8,028 bases of DNA from Candidatus Omnitrophota bacterium (GCA_013204685.1 JABMSC010000219.1:1-8028); one strand, 5' to 3'. Counted from the stretch's first letter, positions 1 through 5,362 are shown. The notes: a model not told the origin generated them from the sequence alone. Program-made: numbers and translations.

Positions 1-26
1 AGGGGCACGGCATGCCGTGCCCCTAC
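1..26. repeat. Palindromic repeat, copy A (perfect inverted repeat)
   Basis: Positions 1-24 are a perfect palindrome with 12-base arms (AGGGGCACGGCA and its complement), followed by AC, giving the ending GCCCCTAC shared by the other copies in this window. The left flank, where a GT would be expected, lies outside the window. It matches the copy at 4192-4218 closely and those at 4155-4180 and 1152-1177 more loosely. It resembles the short REP- or MITE-like palindromes that are scattered between genes in many bacteria. No coding sequence is associated with it. Confidence 0.8.
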
Positions 27-69
27 TTATTCTAACAGCATACAAAAAAAGGACTTATAGAAACCAGCC

Positions 70-92
70 AAAAGCCGCGACTCGCGGCCTTT
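70..92. terminator. GC-rich hairpin, possible weak terminator
   Basis: GCCGCG (74-79) and CGCGGC (83-88) form a 6-base-pair stem with a 3-base loop. AAA lies before it and a CTTT run after it. The T-rich tail on the + strand is short and interrupted. Read on the - strand, the hairpin is followed by TTTTGGCTGGTTT, so it could weakly stop transcription in either direction. It separates whatever lies upstream from dusB. Confidence 0.4.
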
Positions 93-98
93 ATCTTA

Positions 99-128
99 TT
101 GCCCTCCTCCTTTACTGTGTGTTAATAT
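99..128 (+). promoter_or_regulatory. Possible sigma70-type promoter for the dusB operon
   Basis: TTGCCC (99-104) and TAATAT (123-128) are separated by 18 bases. The -35 match is only partial and the region is AT-rich, so this is a weak call. A start site 6 to 8 bases beyond the -10 box would fall at about 134-136, on the annotated ATG of dusB. That implies either a leaderless transcript or a true start further downstream. Confidence 0.3.
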
Positions 129-134
129 ATTATC

Positions 135-1184
135 ATGGATACACAAGCTGCAATCAATAGAGCACAGATTATTACCCCGATCGAAGAGATGATCCGGGCG
201 AAAGCCATTCTTGCCCCCATGTCAGGGGTTACTGATTTTCCTTTCAGGATGATGGCAAGGAAACACGGATGTAAATATGCGTTTACAGAAATGATCGATG
301 TGAACGGCATTGTTTACAAAAACCGTAAATCCTTCCGGTTATTAGAAAGAAACCCTGTCGACGATCCACTTGCCGTCCAGCTTGTAGGACAGGATGCAGA
401 TAAGCTTGTTCATGTTGCCAGGCTCTGCGTGGAAAAGGGTTTCGAACTTGTAGATATCAACGCGGGCTGCCCCGCCAGAAAAGTCGTGAAATGCGGGAAG
501 GGATCCGCTCTTATGAAAGATCCCGTAAAGTTTGCCCGTATTATCCGTAAACTTGTTAAGGCGCTTTCAGTACCGGTTACAGTAAAGATCAGAAGCGGCT
601 GGGAAGAAGAGAACTTAAATTACCTTGAAGTTGTCCGGGCAGCAGAGTCAGAAGGGGCAAGTGCTGTCTGCGTGCATCCGAGAACAAAAGATAAAATGTA
701 TAAGGGAAAGCCGGACCATGAAATAACGCAGAAAATAAAAATGGCTTCTAAAATTCCTGTTTTTGCCAGCGGCAACATATTCACTGCCGATGATGCAGCC
801 CGAGTTTTAGAAGAGACCGGGTGTGACGCAGTTTTTGTCGCCAGAGGTGCACTTGGCCATCCCTGGATATTTGATGAGATAGAAAATAAATTGTCCGGTA
901 CCGAAGATGACAATAGCATGACTTTTGAAGACATAAAGGATGCTATTATGGAACACTTTTTTTTAAGTGTGGGATATCACGGAGAGAAAATGTCTTTCAA
1001 AAAGATGTATAAGCATATTACGTGGTATCTTAAAAAGAAGAAAAATCTGGATTGCATTATGAAGGAGTACCGGAAGATCGAGACACTCGAAGATCTTAAG
1101 GAGTTTTTGGAACGCCTGCAGCTTAGAGAAGGGAATAAGCTGGAGCTTCTCAGGGCTCAGCATGTTAGCGCCCCTACACTTTAA
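135..1184 (+). CDS. dusB: tRNA-dihydrouridine synthase, DusB type
   Basis: This flavoenzyme reduces specific uridines in tRNA to dihydrouridine with FMN and NAD(P)H, in the cytoplasm. Family motifs appear in order: APMSGVTDFPFR (27-38), NAGCPARKVVKCGKGSALMKDP starting at 109 with the expected catalytic Cys112, VKIRSGW (150-156), VHPRTK (180-185) with the flavin-site His181, ASGNI (211-215) and the phosphate-binding stretch ARGALGHPWIF (236-246). The helical C-terminal domain follows. At 349 residues it is slightly longer than usual (about 320-330). The ATG at 135 has no Shine-Dalgarno sequence. The ATG at 189 (residue 19), six residues before ILAPM, is a credible alternative start. Residues 340-349 are encoded by a copy of the palindromic repeat. 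It is first in an operon with maf (17-base gap). The family assignment is firm; the DusB subgroup is likely from the GCPAKKV-type motif. Confidence 0.93.
   Translation: MDTQAAINRAQIITPIEEMIRAKAILAPMSGVTDFPFRMMARKHGCKYAFTEMIDVNGIVYKNRKSFRLLERNPVDDPLAVQLVGQDADKLVHVARLCVEKGFELVDINAGCPARKVVKCGKGSALMKDPVKFARIIRKLVKALSVPVTVKIRSGWEEENLNYLEVVRAAESEGASAVCVHPRTKDKMYKGKPDHEITQKIKMASKIPVFASGNIFTADDAARVLEETGCDAVFVARGALGHPWIFDEIENKLSGTEDDNSMTFEDIKDAIMEHFFLSVGYHGEKMSFKKMYKHITWYLKKKKNLDCIMKEYRKIETLEDLKEFLERLQLREGNKLELLRAQHVSAPTL
1152..1177. repeat. Diverged palindromic repeat, copy inside the 3' end of dusB
   Basis: These 26 bases begin AGGGCTCAGCATG and end GCGCCCCTAC. The ending and the central GCATG match copy A at nearly the same spacing, and the total length is the same (26 bases). 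The arms are no longer fully complementary. It encodes the last ten residues of DusB (RAQHVSAPTL), and the stop codon comes seven bases after it. I infer an old insertion into the 3' end of the gene. Confidence 0.55.
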
Positions 1185-1201
1185 ATTTTGAAAGGAAAAA
1201 A

Positions 1202-1807
1202 ATGAAACAGAAAAAAGATATTATGCTCGCTTCAGCCTCTTTACGGCGATCCCGCATCCTTATGGATTGTAAGATCAAACATATGATTTATGTTTCGGGC
1301 GCAGAAGAAGACATGAAGGGAAGGAGAGACATCTCTGAGATAGTCCAGAAAAACGCTATTTGCAAGGCCAGTACAGTTGTTGAGGAAGTGAATGACGCGG
1401 AAAAATATATTGTTATCGGAGCTGATACGCTTGTTGCTTTTGAGGGGGACATAATCGGAAAACCTGATGACGAGAGTACGGCACGAAACATGTTAAAAAG
1501 GTTTTCAGGAAAGAGTCTGGATGTTTACACCGGGGTATGTGTTATCAACTGCAAAGAAGGTAAAGAAGCGCATGGGTTTGAAAAAAGCAGTATTAATGTT
1601 ATTTCTCTTGAGGATAAAGATATAGAAAAATATTTTCATCTACTTGCACCTTATGACAAAGCAGGTGGATTTTCCATTGAAGGCGTTGGATCTATGATTT
1701 TTGATAATATTGTTGGGTCGTATTTTAATATACTGGGTCTTCCGATGATCAAACTCGCGGAATTATTCGAGGAGGCTGAGGAAGATATTTTGGATTATGT
1801 AAGATGA
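1202..1807 (+). CDS. maf: Maf family nucleotide pyrophosphatase
   Basis: Maf proteins hydrolyse nucleoside triphosphates such as dTTP, UTP and modified forms to monophosphates, keeping odd bases out of nucleic acids. The 201-residue length is typical. Signature motifs are LASASLRRSRIL (9-20, with the usual proline replaced by Leu14), GADT (73-76) with the likely catalytic Asp75, IGKP (85-88), YTGV (109-112), DKAGGFSIEG (152-161) and GSYFNILGLP (172-181). The start is supported by AAAGGA at 1191-1196. The stop codon overlaps the ATG of the radical SAM gene in an ATGA, so translation of the two is probably coupled. Subgroup (YhdE-like dTTP/UTP or YceF-like m7GTP) is not decided; the DKAGGF region leans to the YhdE type. 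It acts in the cytoplasm. Confidence 0.92.
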   Translation: MKQKKDIMLASASLRRSRILMDCKIKHMIYVSGAEEDMKGRRDISEIVQKNAICKASTVVEEVNDAEKYIVIGADTLVAFEGDIIGKPDDESTARNMLKRFSGKSLDVYTGVCVINCKEGKEAHGFEKSSINVISLEDKDIEKYFHLLAPYDKAGGFSIEGVGSMIFDNIVGSYFNILGLPMIKLAELFEEAEEDILDYVR

Positions 1808-2880
1808 TAAATCATTATACAATTCCGTTTTTTATACCACACGAAGGATGCCCTCACAGGTGCATTTTTTGCGATCAGAACCGCATAGTCGGAAGGGAAA
1901 TGATCTCTTCCGAGCAGGTCTCGAGCCAGATAGAAGAACATCTTGCCACAATACCTGAAGAAGATGCTGAGATAGAAGTAGGTTTTTTTGGGGGCACATT
2001 TACTGGTCTTTCGGAACATGTCCAGGAGATGTTTTTAGGGGCCGTCCGGAGGTATATTGATAACGGGCAGGTTTCCGGGATAAGACTTTCAACACGTCCG
2101 GATCTCGTGGATGAGGTGATACTTTCTTTTCTTAAGAAGCGTGGAGTGAAATGCATCGAGCTAGGCGTCCAATCAATGTCAGACAGGGTGCTTTTGTCAT
2201 CCAAAAGAGGACATACATCGAAGGATGTTGAAAGGGCGTCTCGAATGATCATTAATAGAGGCATGGTACTGGGACATCAAATGATGTTAGGGCTTCCCGA
2301 CAGCACTCCGGAAGATGAATATTTTACGGCCAAACGAGCCAGGGAGCTTAATGCCAGTGAGGTGCGCATTTATCCGGTTGTGGTTATTAAGGGCACGGAA
2401 CTTGCGGATATGTGGAAGGATAAGGATTACAGTCCCCTGACCGAAGAGGAAGCTATTAAGCGTTCGTCATATCTTATTTTGTATTTCGAATCAAACGGTA
2501 TAAAAGTTATACGCTGCGGATTACATCCATCAGAAGGGTTGGTAACAGGGGATGAACTCCTTGACGGACCTTTTCATGAAGCTTTTAGGCTTAAAGTGGA
2601 AAGCCGCATTTTTTCATTTATGCTGGATGAAATTTTGAATATGAAGAAGGAAAAGCTCTCCCGGGTACTCTTAAACCCTAAAGATGAAGCGGCTTTTTTT
2701 GGCTTCGAACGAAAGAATATGGGAAAAATTGAAAAAATATCTGGATCAGACAGGGACTTTTTTAAGAAAGATCCTGATGTTCCCAGGGGCTCTTTCATAG
2801 TAGCAAGTAAAAGCGACACCTACCTTTTGGACCGCAAGAAGCTTGCCGGAAAACGCTTGCCAGAAGAGTTTACTGGATAA
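1804..2880 (+). CDS. Elp3-like radical SAM protein without acetyltransferase domain
   Basis: An iron-sulfur radical SAM enzyme of unknown substrate. The cluster motif is C16-x3-C20-x2-C23 (GCPHRCIFC). It is followed by the SAM-contacting FGGTFTGL (62-69), LSTRPD (95-100), IELGVQS (118-124), KRGHT (134-138) and HQMMLGLPD (158-166), all typical of the Elp3/HemN-like branch. A small C-terminal domain starts near residue 225 with CGLHPSEGL (238-246) and GPFHEAFRL, matching stand-alone Elp3-like proteins of about 350 residues found in Clostridia and other anaerobes. There is no GNAT acetyltransferase domain, so it is not a full Elp3 tRNA modifier. Translation is probably coupled to maf through a 4-base ATGA overlap. 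Its place beside dusB hints at RNA modification, but that is inference. The radical SAM call is firm; function is open. Confidence 0.9.
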   Translation: MINHYTIPFFIPHEGCPHRCIFCDQNRIVGREMISSEQVSSQIEEHLATIPEEDAEIEVGFFGGTFTGLSEHVQEMFLGAVRRYIDNGQVSGIRLSTRPDLVDEVILSFLKKRGVKCIELGVQSMSDRVLLSSKRGHTSKDVERASRMIINRGMVLGHQMMLGLPDSTPEDEYFTAKRARELNASEVRIYPVVVIKGTELADMWKDKDYSPLTEEEAIKRSSYLILYFESNGIKVIRCGLHPSEGLVTGDELLDGPFHEAFRLKVESRIFSFMLDEILNMKKEKLSRVLLNPKDEAAFFGFERKNMGKIEKISGSDRDFFKKDPDVPRGSFIVASKSDTYLLDRKKLAGKRLPEEFTG

Positions 2881-2944
2881 ATATAACTCATTATGGTGGC
2901 TTTACTTAATCGATTATTCACGTTCTTTTTATGGCCAGCATTAC

Positions 2945-2973
2945 TTGCAAATTGAAATTTTTTGTGATACAAT
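2945..2973 (+). promoter_or_regulatory. Sigma70-type promoter for the PilZ gene
   Basis: TTGCAA (2945-2950) and TACAAT (2968-2973) stand exactly 17 bases apart, five of six matches to consensus at each box. The region is AT-rich and lies in the 122-base gap after the radical SAM gene. The start of transcription would be near 2980, about 25-30 bases before the PilZ start codon. No clear terminator for the preceding operon is visible in the gap. Confidence 0.65.
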
Positions 2974-3002
2974 AAATTTTTCATAAGATAAGAAAACAAA
3001 AA

Positions 3003-3350
3003 GTGGGCAAAATGACAGAGGATAGAAGATGTCATAAACGGTATAAGGCCTTTGTCCATCCGCCTAGATCCAGGGATCTTTCAGGCGGTAAAGTAGACAT
3101 TCAGGATATTTCATTTGAAGGTTTGCATATCGCTATTGACAAAGAATTGGGTAAGGGGGAAACGGTTGATTTAGAGATTTTTATTCCCCAAGATGATATA
3201 CCCATGTTTATTAGCGGAGTAGTTGCCTGGTCAAAGCAAGATGCTGCGATTGCGGCCCGGTTCAATGCCGGGTTAAAGCTCTTGAAGATAAATAAGTGTG
3301 ACAAGGACAGGCTGCGAACATATATACATACACATCTCTTGGGGTTATAA
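3003..3350 (+). CDS. Single-domain PilZ protein, likely c-di-GMP receptor
   Basis: PilZ domains bind cyclic di-GMP and pass the signal to motility, secretion or polysaccharide machinery. Both halves of the binding signature are intact: RxxxR at Arg9-Arg13 (RCHKR) and DxSxxG at Asp35-Gly40 (DISFEG). A beta-rich barrel sequence follows, including SGVVAWSKQ and the RFNAGLKLL region typical of the C-terminal strand and helix. At 112-115 residues the protein is one domain with no signal peptide or membrane helix, so it is probably cytoplasmic. The longest reading starts with GTG at 3003. The ATG at 3012 is equally likely, since AGTGGG (3002-3007) just before it could act as a weak ribosome site. 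It has its own promoter and is followed by a strong stem-loop, so it is probably monocistronic. Its target is unknown. Confidence 0.88.
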   Translation: MGKMTEDRRCHKRYKAFVHPPRSRDLSGGKVDIQDISFEGLHIAIDKELGKGETVDLEIFIPQDDIPMFISGVVAWSKQDAAIAARFNAGLKLLKINKCDKDRLRTYIHTHLLGL

Positions 3351-3352
3351 AC

Positions 3353-3442
3353 GAGGGGCAGGCAAGCAGGGTTTATTGAGTTTATTGGGTTCAAGCGTAA
3401 TAAATTCAAAAGACATAATAAACCAAATAGCCTGCCTTTTTT
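3353..3442 (+). terminator. Three-stem hairpin with T tract, terminator or attenuator
   Basis: Three nested stems can form: GGCAGGC (3357-3363) with GCCTGCC (3430-3436); GGTTTATT (3370-3377) with AATAAACC (3417-3424); and GAGTTTATT (3378-3386) with AATAAATTC (3399-3407, one G-U pair) around a 12-base loop. The outer stem runs straight into TTTTTT (3437-3442). This is long and jointed for a simple intrinsic terminator. It would end the PilZ transcript. Because the next start codon lies three bases beyond the T tract, it may also control that gene. Confidence 0.75.
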
Positions 3443-3445
3443 GTT

Positions 3446-4186
3446 ATGCTGATCATCCACGATAAAAGATTACCTATTGAGTACCGCCGGGCCCTCCGGG
3501 GAAAATTTCAAAATATACAATTTTTTCCTTTTGAAGGAATGAACGGGAAGGTATATGAATCTATATCATGCCATCCTGACATTTATTTGTTTCAATTAAG
3601 TCCCGCTGCTGTTATATGTGCCCCTGGATTGCGCGAAGATCAAATAGCCCCCCTTAGGGCCGGTAAGGTTGAGATCGTTAAAGGAGAAAATGACCCCGGA
3701 GGGCGTTATCCGGACACAGCCAGGTATAATGCGTCTCGAGTAGGGGATAAGGTCTTCCATAATTTAAAGTATACGGATAAAGTAATACTGGATAAGGTTC
3801 GCGAGGAAGGGCTCAAATTAGTTGGTATTTCCCAGGGGTATTCACGCTGTTCGATACTGCCGGTTAGCAGCAATGCTATCATTACGTCTGATGAAGTTAT
3901 TGCCGGTGCAGCTTCTAGGGAAGGCGTGGAAGTTTTGCTGCTTTCACCCGGAGGGGTATTTCTTCCCGGAGAGGAATATGGATTTATAGGAGGCTGTGGC
4001 GGGATTTTGCCTGATGGTACGGTTGTTTTGCTCGGCGATCCAAAACTTCACCCCCAGGGCAAAGAGATCGAGAGATTTCTGGATAGGCACACTTCTAATT
4101 ATTTGTTTTTAAAAGGTTTACCGCTTTATGATGCCGGTGGACTATTAGCTGTTGGTAGGGGCACCTCTTGTGGGTGCCCTGAATAA
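3446..4186 (+). CDS. DUF6873 family protein (guanidine-modifying-enzyme / pentein fold)
   Basis: This matches from memory a family of about 230-residue proteins common in Clostridia and annotated as DUF6873, GME fold. Its function is not established. Conserved blocks seen here are HPD (43-45), RYP (87-89), FHNLKYTDK (104-112), QGYSRC (130-135), SNAIITSD (142-149) and PGGVFLPGEEYGFIGGCGG (168-186). No signal peptide or membrane helix is seen, so a cytoplasmic protein is likely. The GME fold is that of arginine deiminases and amidinotransferases, but I cannot point to a complete catalytic triad. The ATG has no Shine-Dalgarno sequence and lies three bases after a terminator-like T tract. The family normally ends near GGLLAV (231-236); the last ten residues (GRGTSCGCPE) come from a palindromic repeat. 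Family assignment is by motif recognition, without a search. Confidence 0.75.
   Translation: MLIIHDKRLPIEYRRALRGKFQNIQFFPFEGMNGKVYESISCHPDIYLFQLSPAAVICAPGLREDQIAPLRAGKVEIVKGENDPGGRYPDTARYNASRVGDKVFHNLKYTDKVILDKVREEGLKLVGISQGYSRCSILPVSSNAIITSDEVIAGAASREGVEVLLLSPGGVFLPGEEYGFIGGCGGILPDGTVVLLGDPKLHPQGKEIERFLDRHTSNYLFLKGLPLYDAGGLLAVGRGTSCGCPE
4155..4180. repeat. Palindromic repeat copy B, overlapping the 3' end of the DUF6873 gene
   Basis: It starts GTAGGGGCACC and ends GGTGCCCT. The arms GGGCACC (4159-4165) and GGTGCCC (4173-4179) are complementary around a 7-base loop, with one extra G on the left. The left end carries the GTAGGGGC terminus that mirrors GCCCCTAC of copies A and C. It is translated as part of the last ten codons of the gene, and the TAA stop comes three bases after it. 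Confidence 0.7.
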
Positions 4187-4191
4187 TGAGC

Positions 4192-4218
4192 AGGGGCACG
4201 GCATGTGTGTGCCCCTAC
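4192..4218. repeat. Palindromic repeat copy C
   Basis: AGGGGCAC (4192-4199) pairs with GTGCCCCT (4209-4216), followed by AC. The left half, AGGGGCACGGCATG, is identical to copy A; the right half differs only at two central bases. It lies 11 bases after copy B and just upstream of the promoter at 4227-4255. As RNA it forms an 8-base-pair stem without a T tract, so it is at most a weak terminator for the preceding gene. Confidence 0.75.
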
Positions 4219-4226
4219 GATTATAT

Positions 4227-4255
4227 TTGCAGATTAAGTGTTTGTTAAGTATAAT
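4227..4255 (+). promoter_or_regulatory. Strong sigma70-type promoter for the small envelope genes
   Basis: TTGCAG (4227-4232) and a perfect TATAAT (4250-4255) are 17 bases apart. Transcription should begin near 4262. Downstream, the inverted repeat GTTTAA (4272-4277) / TTAAAC (4280-4285) lies in the untranslated leader and could be a protein-binding site or a minor hairpin. The box pattern is the best in the window. Confidence 0.75.
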
Positions 4256-4289
4256 ATTATTAACATGCGGAGTTTAAACTTAAACAAGT

Positions 4290-4297
4290 AAGGGGGG
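4290..4297 (+). promoter_or_regulatory. Unusual G-rich ribosome binding site AAGGGGGG
   Basis: AAGGGGGG lies 5 bases before the ATG at 4303 and fixes that start. It differs from AAGGAGG by a G that would pair with U in the anti-Shine-Dalgarno sequence. The same G-rich form precedes the genes at 5174 and 7596. Confidence 0.7.
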
Positions 4298-4302
4298 TTT
4301 CC

Positions 4303-4524
4303 ATGTCCTATAAATTGAAAAGCTTAATTATTAGTGTTCTTCTCATGGTTTATGTGTTTGGAACAACAGGCTGTGCTGCAGGATGGTTCTTTGGCGGAGT
4401 CGGTGCGGGTGCTGCGGTTGCAGTAGCTGTAGAAGAAGCGATGAAGAACAAGCAAAAAGACAAACAAATACAGCAGTTACAGGGGCAACAGCCCGGTACA
4501 AGCAAGTCCTCGGACCTGAAATAA
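4303..4524 (+). CDS. Small putative lipoprotein
   Basis: A 73-residue protein with a signal sequence: lysines near the start (Lys4, Lys6), a hydrophobic core at 7-19 and a lipobox-like TTGC with Cys24. Thr replaces the usual Leu at -3, so the lipobox is imperfect. A Gly/Ala/Val-rich stretch follows (25-39, GWFFGGVGAGAAVAVAV), similar to a glycine zipper and able to insert in or pack against membrane. The tail (44-73) is hydrophilic and rich in Lys and Gln, with no recognisable domain. It probably sits at the outer face of the inner membrane or in the outer membrane. It has its own strong promoter and a G-rich ribosome site. Its stop codon overlaps the ribosome site of the next gene, so the two are probably co-translated. 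I do not recognise a family; function is unknown. Confidence 0.75.
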   Translation: MSYKLKSLIISVLLMVYVFGTTGCAAGWFFGGVGAGAAVAVAVEEAMKNKQKDKQIQQLQGQQPGTSKSSDLK

Positions 4525-4533
4525 GGAACATAA

Positions 4534-5025
4534 ATGGAAAAGTATGATGATGAGGGCAAAAGTGTTATGCAGGAGACGGAAACAGATCCGGGCAAGACTT
4601 CCTCGAAAGCGGCCGACGAGACCATAAGTACAGCTGATTCTACCAGCAATAGTTCCGGTCAAAAGCAGCGTGAAGAAGAGCTGGAGTCGGAAATACGAAG
4701 CTTTGAAAAGGAACGGGAAAATGTGCGGCGTATTATCGGACGGATCGGCGGGATGCCTTCCACGAAAAGCCGCGTAATAAACATTATTTTTATAACTCTG
4801 GTCCTGGCGGTTTTCACCATGTCAATAATGTGGGGCGGCCGTGTCAGATTTTTCATGATAGAAGTGGGTATTTTGCTTTTATCGCTTAAACTTGTTTATT
4901 TTCTCGAATCCCATATGAGGCTCAACCATTTTCAATTTTGGATACTATCGTCTCTTGAATGGCGTATGGATAAGATAGAAAAGAAATTAACGAAACTGTT
5001 AAAGCGCCCCCGGGAGGGCGAGTGA
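4534..5025 (+). CDS. Hypothetical two-helix membrane protein with coiled coil
   Basis: A 163-residue protein not recognised as a known family. Residues 1-45 are acidic and Ser/Thr-rich, probably disordered. Residues 45-70 are dense in Glu, Arg and Lys with spaced hydrophobics, a likely short coiled coil. Two membrane helices follow at about 81-100 and 106-124, joined by a short GGRVR turn, so both ends probably lie on the same side, by charge the cytoplasm. The C-terminus (131-160) is amphipathic and basic (KIEKKLTKLLKRPR). The start is supported by AAGGA (4523-4527), which overlaps the stop of the lipoprotein gene and makes a tight pair. A GC hairpin (5005-5009 with 5016-5020) lies in the final codons. 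It could be a scaffold or adaptor in the envelope, but nothing in the sequence shows this directly. Confidence 0.75.
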   Translation: MEKYDDEGKSVMQETETDPGKTSSKAADETISTADSTSNSSGQKQREEELESEIRSFEKERENVRRIIGRIGGMPSTKSRVINIIFITLVLAVFTMSIMWGGRVRFFMIEVGILLLSLKLVYFLESHMRLNHFQFWILSSLEWRMDKIEKKLTKLLKRPREGE

Positions 5026-5126
5026 TCTTTATGTTTACGTGACGGATCTTATTTTTGTGATCCCGGAAAAAACAGCACCTTTTAATACACCGGCAGGACG
5101 TACAGGCAAAAAGAACGTATTAAAAC

Positions 5127-5154
5127 TGGACATAAACAGAGATGTTAATGTCCA
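5127..5154. repeat. Inverted repeat upstream of the 62-residue membrane protein gene
   Basis: TGGACAT (5127-5133) and ATGTCCA (5148-5154) are perfectly complementary 7-base arms around a 14-base spacer. The right arm ends 6 bases before the ribosome site. It could be an operator for a dimeric regulator or an RNA hairpin in the leader. The rest of the 148-base gap (5026-5173) shows no convincing promoter or gene. Confidence 0.45.
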
Positions 5155-5160
5155 TTAGTG

Positions 5161-5168
5161 AAGGGGGG
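5161..5168 (+). promoter_or_regulatory. G-rich ribosome binding site AAGGGGGG
   Basis: AAGGGGGG stands 5 bases before the ATG at 5174, followed by AGAAA. It is the main reason to accept the short ORF after it as a gene. Confidence 0.65.
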
Positions 5169-5173
5169 AGAAA

Positions 5174-5362
5174 ATGAGGAGAATGGATACTGCTACAGGG
5201 ACGTTGGTTTTTTTAGGGCTCCTACTTTTAGTTAATGCGATAATTGTAAAAACTACAGGGGTCAATCTTCTGGCGGGTGTGTGCACCCAGCCAAAGGGCT
5301 TCGTAACAGCCGCAAATTCATGTTTTCTTTTTGCTATAATTGTTGATAAATTCAACAAATAA
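5174..5362 (+). CDS. Small hypothetical membrane protein (62 residues)
   Basis: The protein begins with a basic MRRMD, then a hydrophobic helix at about 9-25. A short polar linker with Cys37 and a Gln-Pro-Lys turn follows, then a second hydrophobic segment at about 43-57 containing Cys50, and a basic tail (DKFNK). It is probably an inner-membrane hairpin of two helices with both termini in the cytoplasm. A strong ribosome site (5161-5168) supports the start. No family is recognised. An inverted repeat (5340-5346 with 5352-5358, TTGTTGA / TCAACAA) falls in the last codons and could be a weak hairpin. It stands apart from the preceding pair by 148 bases and may be its own transcript. Composition matches the neighbours. 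Being real is likely, function unknown. Confidence 0.65.
   Translation: MRRMDTATGTLVFLGLLLLVNAIIVKTTGVNLLAGVCTQPKGFVTAANSCFLFAIIVDKFNK

Noticed and set aside
1875..2264. A 129-codon open frame on the - strand.
   Set aside because: It is fully opposite the radical SAM core motifs, which explain the base pattern; no ribosome site or domain is seen.
5005..5020. CGCCC / GGGCG hairpin at the end of the two-helix membrane protein gene.
   Set aside because: It lies inside the coding sequence and is not followed by a T run; a Rho-independent terminator is not supported.
5044..5063. GGATC / GATCC inverted repeat after the two-helix membrane protein gene.
   Set aside because: The stem is only five base pairs with a 10-base loop and no T tract follows, so it is too weak to call a terminator.
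5335..5340. A perfect TATAAT box near the end of the 62-residue ORF.
   Set aside because: No -35 box is found at 16-18 bases upstream. It is coding sequence (Ala-Ile-Ile) in an AT-rich stretch.
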